Notes under the pieces: generated by a model
What the model saw: the letters and a program-made list of their open reading frames with translations, nothing else
Told to the model about the DNA's origin: nothing
Databases searched by the model: none
Part shown: one piece after another, positions 35,599-44,598 of the stretch
How positions within the stretch are numbered: the stretch's first letter is position 1
How the letters are laid out: each line of letters opens with the position of its first letter
Assembly: GCF_009651005.1 (NCBI RefSeq)
Contig: NZ_WHVW01000025.1
Span: 1 to 48,053 of the forward strand
From: Sporosarcina obsidiansis
GTDB taxonomy: Bacteria; Bacillota; Bacilli; Bacillales_A; Planococcaceae
Length of the DNA: 48,053 bases
Reading direction: 5' to 3'
Made by a program: the position numbers and the translations under genes

Positions 35599-35676
35599 AT
35601 GTAATTTCTCTGTATAGGTTTCTGTTAATACACAAACCCGATCTTTTCCGAATATATATCCGACTCCACGCAACGT
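35595..35676 (-). pseudogene. Response regulator C-terminal fragment
   Basis: TLRGVGYIFGKDRVCVLTET ends in a stop after KLH. TxRGVGY is the end of an OmpR-type winged helix. The rest of the gene is gone; the IS110 fragment follows directly. Confidence 0.55.
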
Positions 35677-35747
35677 TCAATTATTACATCCATCATAAAC
35701 ACTCTCCATATCAAATTACAAATGGTGAGTGAATTTGGTTTGATTGA

Positions 35748-35945
35748 GTGAAGTGTAACCGGAACAATCGTGTTACATTTGAAGATACAAATACCAACAG
35801 AGGGATAAGCCCAATTAAAGGGCTTTACTTTTTAGGTTTACTGCGGCAACCACATAGAGGAGCGTCTCTTCTTCAAGGAGTAGGTTATGATGCCAAATAT
35901 ATAATTGAAGATATGAAAACACAGCTATGTAAAGGGGAAATTTAG
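35748..35945 (+). pseudogene. C-terminal fragment of an FAD-dependent oxidoreductase
   Basis: RGISPIKGLYFLGLLRQPHR, then GASLLQGVGYDAKYIIEDM, matches the C-terminal end of CzcO-like flavoprotein monooxygenases (PGLYF-G-L-P-x-RGS-LL-GVG-DA). The FAD and NADPH binding parts are missing, so it is a remnant even though a start codon happens to be present. Confidence 0.6.
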
Positions 35946-36235
35946 ACGAGAGGAAGTAATTTTTAAAGGTTTCCTTCTTGCGTGAAACAATATTAATGAG
36001 CCTTTATACAATCAAATGTAGAAAGGCCCAGCTTTAAAATATCAAAACGAATCAATTATCTCTTACAGTTATCCCCATTCCAAACTTACGGCAACAGTAT
36101 AATTCCCTCAGTTATATGTGTTTTACTCACATCTCTCATTTACATAGGAAGTAATCTAAGCATAAACAAAAGTAAAGTATAACAACCATTTTTGATTAAT
36201 AATAAATCCTCTAACTCAAATAAATTTTCAGTAGA
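35946..36235. other. Gap, no supported gene
   Basis: AT-rich DNA, several stop codons in every frame, and no hairpin with a T-run that I could find. Confidence 0.4.
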
Positions 36236-36436
36236 CTATACAAGGTTACTTGGCAAGACATTTAAGCCCGTTGCCAATGCAAAAATAGTATTGATAGTTG
36301 GCTTTCTTTTTCCTCTTTCCAAAAGGCTGATATAGGTTCGATCTAATTCACAAAGGTGCGCTAACTCCTCTTGCGATAATGATTTCTCTAACCTCACTTT
36401 TCTTAGTACATTTCCAAAGGCTTGTTCAATCTCCAT
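36236..36436 (-). CDS. Small XRE-family regulator
   Basis: A 66-residue helix-turn-helix protein: SLSQEELAHLCELDRTYISL is the binding motif and GKRKPTINTIFALATGLNV the conserved end, much like controller proteins of restriction-modification systems. It lies divergent from the complete topB, 139 bases away. No modification or restriction gene is next to it. It may be the last cargo gene of the array. Confidence 0.85.
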   Translation of the reverse strand: MEIEQAFGNVLRKVRLEKSLSQEELAHLCELDRTYISLLERGKRKPTINTIFALATGLNVLPSNLV

Positions 36437-36520
36437 CCAAATCTACACCACACTCTTTTTCTTAAATACTCAAAGAAATGTGTTGTTTGGTCTACGATGA
36501 ATTCGTAAACCTCCTCCATT

Positions 36521-36531
36521 TATGCGATAAT
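36521..36531 (+). promoter_or_regulatory. Extended -10 promoter of topB
   Basis: TATGCGATAAT: TG-N-GATAAT, 44 bases before the topB ATG. The same box at nearly the same place stands before copies B and D, so the promoter travels with the topB beginning. Confidence 0.65.
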
Positions 36532-36575
36532 AACAGAACAAGAGTTTCTACCATCGAAACCAAAGAGGTGTTGTT

Positions 36576-38714
36576 ATGAAAACTGTCATCCTTGCCGAAA
36601 AACCATCACAAGCAAAAGCCTACGCCGAAGCATTTACCGTCAAAAGCCGTCAAAAAACACATATTGAGTTAGCGCAAAGTAAACTGTTTCCACAAGGCGC
36701 AATCATCACCTGGGGCATCGGTCATCTTGTGGAGTTAAAAGAACCGAAAGCGTATGACAAAAAGTGGACGCGCTGGACGCTTAACAGTTTACCGATTTTA
36801 CCAGAACGCTATGAATTTCAAGTTGCCAAGGGAAAGTATGCCCAATTTCAGGCTGTGAAGAAATTTATACTGGCGGCGGATACGGTTATTAACGCTTGTG
36901 ATATTGACCGCGAAGGTTCGAATATCTTCTATAGTATTTACAATCAAACAGGTGCAAGAGGAAAAACGATTAAACGTCTGTGGATCAGCTCGCTTGAAGT
37001 CGATGAAGTGCGCAAAGGCTTTGCGAATCTGCATGATAATCGCAAAGATTTACTCATGTACGAAGAAGCCAAAGCCCGCCAGATTAGCGATTGGATTGTT
37101 GGGATGAACGGCTCGCGACTGTATTCTCTACTGCTAAAAGAACGCGGCGTCAAAGATGTTTTTTCGATTGGCCGTGTTCAATCACCGACTGTGTACTTGA
37201 TTTATCAGCGGCAACGTGAAATTGAGACATTTGTTTCTGAACCGTTTTTTGAAGTGGAAGCCTTATTCACTGCAACAAACGGAACATATAAAGGGAAAGC
37301 AAAGTTGAAAGAGCCGAAGCGGGGATTGATAGCTGAAGCATTGAACAGTCGCAATATCACTAAGCGCACGCCCGGTACCATCACGGAGATCACGCATACC
37401 GACAAACGCATGCCACCTCCACAGTTGCACTCCCTTTCGACATTGCAGGCAATTGCTAACCGTAGGTGGAAAGCAAGTCCCGCCACCGTTCTAAAGACGT
37501 TGCAGACACTCTATGAGAAGAAATTAGTATCCTATCCACGGACTGACACGCGGCATATTACACCGAGCGAGTTCAACTACTTAGTGGCCAATATTGAAGA
37601 CTATCAAAAACTGATTGAACACCCTTTTGAAGCTGCTTCACGCACACCGAAGAAGCGCTATGTGGACAGTTCAAAGGTACAAGAACACTATGCAATCATT
37701 CCAACAAAGAAAATTCCGACCGCGACTACCTTAGCAAAACTGGCACCGCTTGAACGTAATTTATATGAAGAAGTCGTACGCACAGCACTTGCTATGTTCC
37801 ACCGTGACTATTTATATACCGAAACGAAAGTGACAACAGACGTAAATGGACTGCCATTCTTTACAACCGGAAAAACAGAGCGCGATAAAGGATGGAAGGA
37901 ACTCTTTTCCACGTCAAAGAAAAAAGACACAGAAGACCCTGCCTTGCCGCCACTCGAACGAGATGAAACTGTACAAAGTGAAATCGCCATTAAAGAAGGT
38001 GCAACTCAGCCACCAAAACCCTACACAGAAGGTCAGCTGATCGCGATGATGAAAACATGTGGAAAGCTTGTGGAAGATCAAAGCGAAACGGATATTCTGA
38101 AGGAAATTGAAGGTCTTGGAACGGAAGCGACACGAAGTGGGATCATTGAAACTATTAAAAAGCATGGCTATATTTCCGTGACGAAAAATATTGTTTCCAT
38201 TACTGACAAAGGACGTGTGTTGTGTCAGGCGATTGAAGGCAGCCTACTCGCCAGTCCTTCTATGACAGCGAAATGGGAAACCTATTTAAAGAAAATTGGA
38301 AATGGGGAAGGAACTGGCCAACATTTTTTAGGCAACGTATCGAAATTCATTCAAAAACTGCTTGAAGATGTACCGTTACAACTCGAACAGCAAACAATCG
38401 ACATTGTACTACCACCTTCACAGTCTTCCCGCAGAAGTGCCTATACGCCGACTGAAGTGGCTCCTTGTCCTAAATGCGGGAAGGGTACCATAGTGGCTAG
38501 GAAGTCATTTTATGGCTGTAGCAACTACAAAAATGGTTGTAAACAGACTTTCCCAGGCCTTTTCTTGAAAAAGAAAATTACTTCAGCACAAGTTAAACTT
38601 CTGTGTACGACAGGAAAAACCAATGTTATCAAAGGCTTTACTTCAGCTGATGGTAAGAAGTTCGATGCTTCATTGGAACTGAAAGAAGGAAAATTAAATT
38701 TAGTGTTCGTTTAA
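36576..38714 (+). CDS. topB: DNA topoisomerase III (complete)
   Basis: A 712-residue type IA topoisomerase that passes single strands of DNA and resolves recombination or replication intermediates. The TOPRIM domain (1-140) has Glu8 and the metal site Asp109-x-Asp111 in CDIDREG. GRVQSPTVYL (200-209) opens the toroid, and the catalytic Tyr320 is in LVSYPRTDTRHI. A C4 zinc-ribbon-like end follows (CPKCGKGTIVARKSFYGCSN). AGAGGTG precedes the ATG. It is the only full copy; the five fragments upstream all correspond to its first 60-202 residues. Residues 23-32 have the longer KSRQKTHIEL form also seen in copy C. Confidence 0.97.
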   Translation: MKTVILAEKPSQAKAYAEAFTVKSRQKTHIELAQSKLFPQGAIITWGIGHLVELKEPKAYDKKWTRWTLNSLPILPERYEFQVAKGKYAQFQAVKKFILAADTVINACDIDREGSNIFYSIYNQTGARGKTIKRLWISSLEVDEVRKGFANLHDNRKDLLMYEEAKARQISDWIVGMNGSRLYSLLLKERGVKDVFSIGRVQSPTVYLIYQRQREIETFVSEPFFEVEALFTATNGTYKGKAKLKEPKRGLIAEALNSRNITKRTPGTITEITHTDKRMPPPQLHSLSTLQAIANRRWKASPATVLKTLQTLYEKKLVSYPRTDTRHITPSEFNYLVANIEDYQKLIEHPFEAASRTPKKRYVDSSKVQEHYAIIPTKKIPTATTLAKLAPLERNLYEEVVRTALAMFHRDYLYTETKVTTDVNGLPFFTTGKTERDKGWKELFSTSKKKDTEDPALPPLERDETVQSEIAIKEGATQPPKPYTEGQLIAMMKTCGKLVEDQSETDILKEIEGLGTEATRSGIIETIKKHGYISVTKNIVSITDKGRVLCQAIEGSLLASPSMTAKWETYLKKIGNGEGTGQHFLGNVSKFIQKLLEDVPLQLEQQTIDIVLPPSQSSRRSAYTPTEVAPCPKCGKGTIVARKSFYGCSNYKNGCKQTFPGLFLKKKITSAQVKLLCTTGKTNVIKGFTSADGKKFDASLELKEGKLNLVFV

Positions 38715-38818
38715 TTCAAAAGGAGCTATTCGAGAATCATTTACATCTAACTTTACTATTTCATAAAATCGTGTACCTCATATTTTCAAAACTTTAAAAG
38801 ACAAGAAGAACAGCCATA

Positions 38819-39034
38819 AGCGAAAAAATTCTTCAGCAACTCTTATTTGTACTAACCGACATAAGATCTGATATGTCCATCATGAAGTCACAGCTCGATA
38901 AAAATTCATAGATTGTAAAATAATTCGAGATCGTCAAGATGAAACTGATACGAAACTAGAAAATCGTGCACACAATGTTCATTACTTGCGTGAAGATATG
39001 ACTGCACTACTAGATGAACTGTTTTTCACTGATA
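38819..39034 (+). pseudogene. Decayed coiled-coil protein gene
   Basis: SEKILQQLLFVLTDIRSDMS, a stop, then (frame restored) RDRQDETDTKLENRAHNVHY and LREDMTALLDEL. This resembles the small coiled-coil proteins with KSDV/ILK heptads common in Bacillales. The start and end are lost. The surrounding gap 38715-39229 shows nothing else. Confidence 0.5.
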
Positions 39035-39229
39035 CATTACCACTTGTCCCCTATCCTCTTTTTCTCCTTCTCTTCAAATATCCATTAGCTGAAGAGAAGG
39101 TTTTTCACTTAGGCTATACGCACACATTTACATTCATTTAACAGAATCTTTACACAAACCGCATTACACTACTAATTTCCTACCTCTATAATTAAAGAGA
39201 TCTATTACGTATAGGGGGACAATATACAT

Positions 39230-40924
39230 ATGAGGCTATCAGTTGGTAGGAAGCTATGGCTGGGTTTACTATCCATTTTAGTAATTTTAGTTGGTGTAGG
39301 TGTGGCAGGCCTATGGGCACTTTCGAAGGTAAATGAGGAATATCGCTTTCTGATAGACAATCAAGTAAGGAAAGTGGAACTATATGAACAGCTACTTTCC
39401 AATCAACATGAGCAAGCAAAGAATATGAATGGGTTTATTTTATATCAAGATGATCAGTATTTAGCACATCGCACAGATTTGCAAGCTTCCTTTCAAGAAA
39501 AAATGAAAGAGTTACATAAACTAGTCCAAACACCTGACACCCAAAAGTTGTTACAGCAAGTGAAGGAAACTTCTATGAGCTATGACCAGATTAGCGAAAT
39601 TGTTATACGGGATGTTCAAGAAGGGAAATTAGAGGGCGCTATGAAGATTGCTACCGAGGGAGAGGGATACCAACATGCGGTTTCTACTCATATTGCTGAC
39701 TTAACGAAAAAACAGAAAGATGAACGAGTTCAAACAGAAAATGAATTACAACAAGTCCTTGGATGGATTCGTACGATTATCACTATTATGATTGGCACAG
39801 CCTTTTTGGTTAGTATGATTATTGCCCGTACTCTTACCCAGCGTATTGCCAAGCCCGTCTCTATGATGACAGCTGCCATTAAACAACTGGCTACGGGGCA
39901 CCTTGATATTTCCCCAGTTCTTATTCGAAACCGAGATGAAATTGGCGAAATGGCTCATGCCCTCAACGACATGACGCAAGATCTTCGCCAAACCATTTCG
40001 ATTGTTCGCAAATCAGCTGCTGAAGTCGCTCTTCATGCAGAGGAATTGGCTGTTCATTCGGGGGAAAGTTTGGTTACGGCTCACACCGTTAGCAAAACGA
40101 CTGAACAAAATCGGTTGGACAGTGAACTGCAACTGGCAACAGTAGAACAATCTACTCTAGCGATGCATCAAATGATAGCTCATATCGAGCGAATTTTGAA
40201 GGATCATGACGAGATGCTCACCTCCTCTCGTGCTGTTTCTGGAATGGTTGCAGAAGGTGGTGCTCTCATGAATTCATTTACTCGCCATATGGGGCAAATT
40301 GATGAAGCCATTGAACATTCGTCAATGGTCATTCACCAGTTAGCAAAGGATTCGAAGAAAATTGGAAATGTCTCCGCATTGATTACATCTATTGCAGAAC
40401 AGACCAATTTATTAGCGCTAAATGCAGCAATTGAAGCGGCACGTGCCGGTAAACATGGGAGTGGGTTTGCGGTAGTTGCGGAAGAAGTTCGAAACCTTGC
40501 TGAACAATCCAAGCAATCCGCCAATGAAATCGGCATGATGATTGACTTTATGATTGAGCAAATCGACAAAACTGTTTCTAGCACGAAACAAGGTACTTTA
40601 TTAGTTCATGAAGGACTTGTCATTACCCAACAAACAGATCATGTATTTGAGCAGATTGAGCAAGCTACCCTAGAGATGAATCACAAGTTCAATACCGTTT
40701 CTCAATCAATCCATGAGATCCAATTGAGTACAACAGAAGTATCCAAAGGAATTACTAGCGTTCAGGAGCTGGCCATACAAACTTCTACTAAAGCTCAAGG
40801 CATTAGCGCCGCCACAGAAGAACAACTTGGAACAAATGAGCACATTACGAAAAGTGCACAAGATCTGATGGAACTTTCCGAACAATTACAGCGGGATATG
40901 GGGCGATTTATAATACAAGACTGA
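39230..40924 (+). CDS. Methyl-accepting chemotaxis protein
   Basis: A 564-residue transmembrane receptor. Helices at about 9-31 and 181-202 flank a four-helix-bundle sensor (about 32-180, 4HB_MCP type). HAMP (about 203-256) and the cytoplasmic signalling hairpin follow, with the CheA/CheW-contacting tip [20 protein letters not shown] (one residue different at the start) and [15 protein letters not shown] precedes the ATG. It reports an unknown signal to the flagellar motor through CheA. Confidence 0.94.
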   Translation: MRLSVGRKLWLGLLSILVILVGVGVAGLWALSKVNEEYRFLIDNQVRKVELYEQLLSNQHEQAKNMNGFILYQDDQYLAHRTDLQASFQEKMKELHKLVQTPDTQKLLQQVKETSMSYDQISEIVIRDVQEGKLEGAMKIATEGEGYQHAVSTHIADLTKKQKDERVQTENELQQVLGWIRTIITIMIGTAFLVSMIIARTLTQRIAKPVSMMTAAIKQLATGHLDISPVLIRNRDEIGEMAHALNDMTQDLRQTISIVRKSAAEVALHAEELAVHSGESLVTAHTVSKTTEQNRLDSELQLATVEQSTLAMHQMIAHIERILKDHDEMLTSSRAVSGMVAEGGALMNSFTRHMGQIDEAIEHSSMVIHQLAKDSKKIGNVSALITSIAEQTNLLALNAAIEAARAGKHGSGFAVVAEEVRNLAEQSKQSANEIGMMIDFMIEQIDKTVSSTKQGTLLVHEGLVITQQTDHVFEQIEQATLEMNHKFNTVSQSIHEIQLSTTEVSKGITSVQELAIQTSTKAQGISAATEEQLGTNEHITKSAQDLMELSEQLQRDMGRFIIQD

Positions 40925-40960
40925 TTGGTACTATTCACGGTAAAAGAGTCTAGACCATGT

Positions 40961-40996
40961 AAGGAGAGGAATGCAGCTACAACTAGTACTCTCCTT
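40961..40996. terminator. Hairpin between convergent genes
   Basis: AAGGAGAG (40961-40968) pairs with CTCTCCTT (40989-40996) around a 20-base loop. It lies between the chemotaxis receptor and the convergent SurA-like gene. The T-run is weak. Confidence 0.45.
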
Positions 40997-41012
40997 ATCC
41001 CCCCATTTCATT

Positions 41013-41681
41013 TTACTTTTCGACCTCTGTTAGACTAAAAAACTCTTCTTTTACACGGTTCCAATAGGCTTGTTCACCTTCGCCCTCTAGCTTGGGATAG
41101 TCTTCTGCTATTCGAGGTATTAGTTTTTCCCACAGCACAGCCATCACATAAAAATCTCGATCAAATTCATAGTCCAGTTCTTTCAATGTTAAACCGAGCG
41201 CTTCCGCATACTTCCTTTTTTCTTCATTCCGTACAGTGGACACGTTCTGATCGATATACGACGTCACCTCTTCTTGTGAGACGCTAATACCGTAGACATC
41301 TTTTGCCATGCGAAGCGCGTTTATATAACGGTTCGTCTCTTTTTCTGTCATAGCCTTTAAGAATTCAGGCGAGTGCTCTTTTTTGGTTAGATTATTTTCT
41401 ACCCTCATGCGGAACTCTGTCTTTTTCACGGAGAACAACTTGTCCAATTGTCGCTCGGCTTCAGATTGTTTTCCATCTGAACGGATGGACTGGAGTTCTT
41501 CAGAAATCGAAGGCATTTTCTCTAGTACTTGCTTTACAGCAATGTTCAACTGTGCATAATCTCTTTCAACTGGTAGCTGTGTAATCTCTTTTGACGTCGC
41601 TGTTTGTTTAATCAACACACCACCAGCAACCAATAGTCCAAAACAAATCATCGTGAGAGTAAAGCGATTATGAGTATTCAT
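41013..41681 (-). CDS. Membrane-anchored SurA_N-like protein
   Basis: A 222-residue protein with an N-terminal membrane anchor (TLTMICFGLLVAGGVLI) and an outside helical part of about 190 residues. AKDVYGISVSQEEVTSYIDQ resembles the SurA N-terminal chaperone domain of extracellular foldases, but the rotamase domain is missing. Exact function unknown. It stands alone on the minus strand. Confidence 0.7.
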   Translation of the reverse strand: MNTHNRFTLTMICFGLLVAGGVLIKQTATSKEITQLPVERDYAQLNIAVKQVLEKMPSISEELQSIRSDGKQSEAERQLDKLFSVKKTEFRMRVENNLTKKEHSPEFLKAMTEKETNRYINALRMAKDVYGISVSQEEVTSYIDQNVSTVRNEEKRKYAEALGLTLKELDYEFDRDFYVMAVLWEKLIPRIAEDYPKLEGEGEQAYWNRVKEEFFSLTEVEK

Positions 41682-41957
41682 CGAATTAACTCCTTCATTA
41701 AGTATATATAGAATCAGTATGACATAGAGTTTTTAATTATTTTGTGGAAACAGAAAACATAACTAAATTTATTTTCTGTATTTTTCGACATAATACTCTT
41801 TCAATCTACTGTATTCGATATAGTGAAAATATGCTAGCATGATAGAAGGACTGCTTATTCCCTCTAGCAATTGAAGACTCCATTGATCAATAATGAGCCT
41901 ATATATCGTATTAAATTACAATTCCTTCAAACTATATACTCAATTTTCCACATAAGA

Positions 41958-41966
41958 TGGTATAAT
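41958..41966 (+). promoter_or_regulatory. Extended -10 promoter of the agr operon
   Basis: TGGTATAAT (TG-N-TATAAT) lies 29 bases before the agrB ATG. No clear -35 box is seen. The rest of the gap 41682-41957 is AT-rich and shows no gene. Confidence 0.6.
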
Positions 41967-41994
41967 ATGTTATAGGAGAGAGGGGGAGGTTGTA

Positions 41995-42552
41995 ATGCTA
42001 GAAACTGCTATCGTAAACTTGCTGATTAATCAGCAGAAGTACACGGAGCTAGATCAGGCGAAAATTCGATATGGGGTTCGAATTATTGTATCAGAGCTTT
42101 ACAAGTTTGTTTTGATTTATGGAATTGCATTGTTACTTGGCAGTGTCTTGCCAACGTTCGTGACACATATGACGTTTTATGTGTTAAGGCAAAAAGCATT
42201 TGGATATCATTTTGCAAGTGCTAGGAGCTGTATTTTTTGGAGCATAGTTGCCTTTCCTGTGTTGTCTGGTCTTTTAGTGGCCTTTCCGCAACCTCTATGG
42301 TTGGTTGGGATTATAGGTACACTATCAGTTATGGTGATTTTTCTTTTCGCCCCAGTCGATACAGAAAAACATCAGATTGTGAATAAAAAACACTATCTTT
42401 ATTTGAGAAGGCATTTGCGAATCCGTTTATTGGCTGTACTGTTCGTGTTCTGTGTAGTATCAGAACCTATCCAGTCATTTATCATCCTAGGTCTATTCAT
42501 TCAATCAACGACTGTTCTGGTTCAAAAATTGATGAGGAGAGATGTTCGATGA
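41995..42552 (+). CDS. agrB: AgrB-family peptide-processing membrane protease
   Basis: A 185-residue AgrB. It cleaves the AgrD propeptide at the membrane and forms the thiolactone ring of the autoinducing peptide. The catalytic His and Cys, seven residues apart, are in FGYHFASARSC. Several membrane helices follow (about 40-60, 75-125, 143-172). GGGGGAGG precedes the ATG. It overlaps agrD by ATGA. Confidence 0.93.
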   Translation: MLETAIVNLLINQQKYTELDQAKIRYGVRIIVSELYKFVLIYGIALLLGSVLPTFVTHMTFYVLRQKAFGYHFASARSCIFWSIVAFPVLSGLLVAFPQPLWLVGIIGTLSVMVIFLFAPVDTEKHQIVNKKHYLYLRRHLRIRLLAVLFVFCVVSEPIQSFIILGLFIQSTTVLVQKLMRRDVR

Positions 42553-42719
42553 ATACGTTTCGCAAGACAACAAACTTTATAATTTCTAGATTTGCAGCAG
42601 TGGCATTAGCTGTTGGTGGGTTTTCTGTATTGAATACTTGTACACTGTTCTTCCACGAAGAAGAAATGCCAAAAGAATTACAAGAGCATCATCCATTTTT
42701 AAAAAATGACAATTACTAA
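42549..42719 (+). CDS. agrD: AgrD-like autoinducing peptide precursor
   Basis: A 56-residue propeptide, coupled to agrB through the ATGA overlap. It has an amphipathic N-terminal leader (FIISRFAAVALAVGGFSV), the core LNTCTLFF with the single Cys at residue 31, and the acidic tail HEEEMPKELQEHH. By analogy with known AgrD proteins, the signal would be a five-residue thiolactone ring CTLFF (Cys31 to Phe35) with a short N-terminal tail. The MPKEL segment matches the conserved recognition end of AgrD. Confidence 0.88.
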   Translation: MNTFRKTTNFIISRFAAVALAVGGFSVLNTCTLFFHEEEMPKELQEHHPFLKNDNY

Positions 42720-42733
42720 AGAAGGCTGATAAC

Positions 42734-44017
42734 ATGAACCCCTCCGATTTATTTTATGCATTGATTGAATTTCTAGCTATTTTCTCTGCTCTCTTCTATA
42801 CATTAAATATCCGATTGAGTATGCGAAAGATTTTTTACTTAGTACTTGGTGTAGTATTACCAACACTTGTTGCCTTTTTTGGCTTAACAAATTGGGTAGG
42901 TATTCTCACGCTTTTCATTTCAACAACTATCGTATTCTATATTTTTTCTAAAAGTATACGTGTCATCTTAGATTTATGTGTAATCTTTATTGGCGGTATT
43001 ATTGCAGATCATCTCGCACAATTGATTCGAAGTTATGTATACACAGGTTATGGAATACATATGATAATTGGTGCCGGATTTTTCTTACTGTTTTTCTTTA
43101 CGTACATCTACTTTTATAAGAAATTTGTATTTAAACAATGGAAAAATGTAAAACTATCTGCTTATATCGTATTCTTATTTTTTATTATTGTCTCCTCGAC
43201 GGTTGTTGTCTTTTACTTAAATATTTTCACGATATCAAATCTGAATGCGATGTCTCTCGTACGAGTAAACTTAGCTATTCAATTAGGCTATTTTCTATTA
43301 ATTTCAGTATTATTCATATTAATTTTTTATCGATTGAAACGGCAAGATGAGAATAAACGGCGCGAAATTGAGCTGGAACAGTTTATTACATACACAGAAG
43401 CACTTGAACAGGTGAATCGGGACATGCAGAACTTTCGCCATGATTACGCGAATATTTTACAGACGATTCAAGGCTATTTGGATACCAACAATGTGCAGGA
43501 CTTGAAAGACTACTTCCGACAGCACATTTCAACTAGCGGAGAACATACTTTATTCAGACATCGGGTGCTGAGCAGATTGAATAACTTACAGCTTGTTGGT
43601 ATTAAGGGCTTATTGGCAACGAAATCGCTACAAGCTGATGAATTAGGAATTCATGTAACGATCGATATTCCTAAAGTGATTGATAAGATACAGATGGATA
43701 TTATTGATTTGACACGAGTAATCGGGATTCTACTAGATAATGCAATTGAAGCTAATCAATCAGTGGAACTCGGTAAAATTTTTATTTCCTGCTATAAACA
43801 GGATGATTCAGTGGTTATACAAATTAAAAACACCTTCCAAGATGGTACGGTTCAGCTTGAAGATCTAAGAAAGGAAACCTTCTCGACAAAAGGTACACAT
43901 CGAGGCATTGGTCTAGCAAATGTACGGAAAATCATGCATCAATATGATAATGCATTGATGAAAACAGAGATTCAGGACGATTGGTTTACTCAGGAAATTG
44001 AAGTTTTTGAAAATTGA
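42734..44017 (+). CDS. agrC: AgrC-like sensor histidine kinase
   Basis: A 427-residue kinase with six membrane helices (about 8-200) as the peptide sensor and a GHKL-type kinase domain. The phosphorylation site is NFRHDYANILQTI, and LLDNAIEANQSVE and TKGTHRGIGLANVRKI are the ATP-site blocks. It starts 14 bases after agrD. The expected partner regulator AgrA (LytTR type) does not follow; a terminator and an unrelated minus-strand gene come next. Confidence 0.92.
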   Translation: MNPSDLFYALIEFLAIFSALFYTLNIRLSMRKIFYLVLGVVLPTLVAFFGLTNWVGILTLFISTTIVFYIFSKSIRVILDLCVIFIGGIIADHLAQLIRSYVYTGYGIHMIIGAGFFLLFFFTYIYFYKKFVFKQWKNVKLSAYIVFLFFIIVSSTVVVFYLNIFTISNLNAMSLVRVNLAIQLGYFLLISVLFILIFYRLKRQDENKRREIELEQFITYTEALEQVNRDMQNFRHDYANILQTIQGYLDTNNVQDLKDYFRQHISTSGEHTLFRHRVLSRLNNLQLVGIKGLLATKSLQADELGIHVTIDIPKVIDKIQMDIIDLTRVIGILLDNAIEANQSVELGKIFISCYKQDDSVVIQIKNTFQDGTVQLEDLRKETFSTKGTHRGIGLANVRKIMHQYDNALMKTEIQDDWFTQEIEVFEN

Positions 44018-44071
44018 GATGTACTGAACATAAATGCCTGGACACTTAGCTCGTGTCATCATTAAAAAGTA

Positions 44072-44115
44072 GAAACCCCCATGAACACGGTATGTACCGT
44101 ATTCATGGGGGTTTC
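44072..44115. terminator. Terminator after the agr genes
   Basis: GAAACCCCCATGAA and its complement form the base of a long stem (about 20 base pairs with one mismatch) closed by a short loop at TATG, followed by TCTCTAT. It lies between agrC and the convergent membrane-protein gene and can serve both. Confidence 0.88.
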
Positions 44116-44125
44116 TCTATACTCA

Positions 44126-44524
44126 TTAGCGGGCAGAGGCCTTTTCCACCATCATCGTCACAATAACAAATAGCGCAAAGCTAATTAGCAAAACGGTTCC
44201 TCCGACAATATAGAAAATCAGCGCAAACGTCTCATTTATATTAAACGGCTGCATAAATTGTAACCACATGCCTGCAGTCAATCCGATCGCTCCCACAATA
44301 CCTGTCCAACCTTGGAGCGCCAACAACTTCTTTGCTCGTACACGGTAAATTTTATAAAAAACTCCCCATGAAAACATCGATAACCAGCCCACTAACAAAA
44401 TATGAGCATGAATCGGACGAAACGCATATGATCCTGCACCCGCCATATGAGAACCTAGCACCGTTCCAATCAAACCAAATATTGCAGCTACACGAATTAA
44501 TCGTAAACTCCATTGATCTTGCAT
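44126..44524 (-). CDS. Heme-copper oxidase subunit I-like small membrane protein
   Basis: A 132-residue protein with four membrane helices. RPIHAHILLVGWLSMFSWGV resembles the helix II haem-ligand region of cytochrome oxidase subunit I (cbb3/NorB-like), but only four of twelve helices exist and no copper-site histidines follow. GGAGGAAG precedes the ATG. Short proteins like this occur widely in Bacillales; no catalytic role can be assigned. Confidence 0.75.
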   Translation of the reverse strand: MQDQWSLRLIRVAAIFGLIGTVLGSHMAGAGSYAFRPIHAHILLVGWLSMFSWGVFYKIYRVRAKKLLALQGWTGIVGAIGLTAGMWLQFMQPFNINETFALIFYIVGGTVLLISFALFVIVTMMVEKASAR

Positions 44525-44598
44525 CAATTTCTTCCTCCCGTCATCTTTCTACTATCTTTATAATACTCATCCAAGATGAACAGAAGATGAACTACGGA

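Noticed and set aside
36236..36436. Controller protein of a restriction-modification system
   Set aside because: No methyltransferase or endonuclease gene is near; kept only as an XRE regulator.
19247..36575. CRISPR array or toxin-antitoxin pair
   Set aside because: No regularly spaced direct repeats are present, and the XRE genes have no adjacent small toxin-like partner; the DUF3784 operon is of the membrane-protein type.
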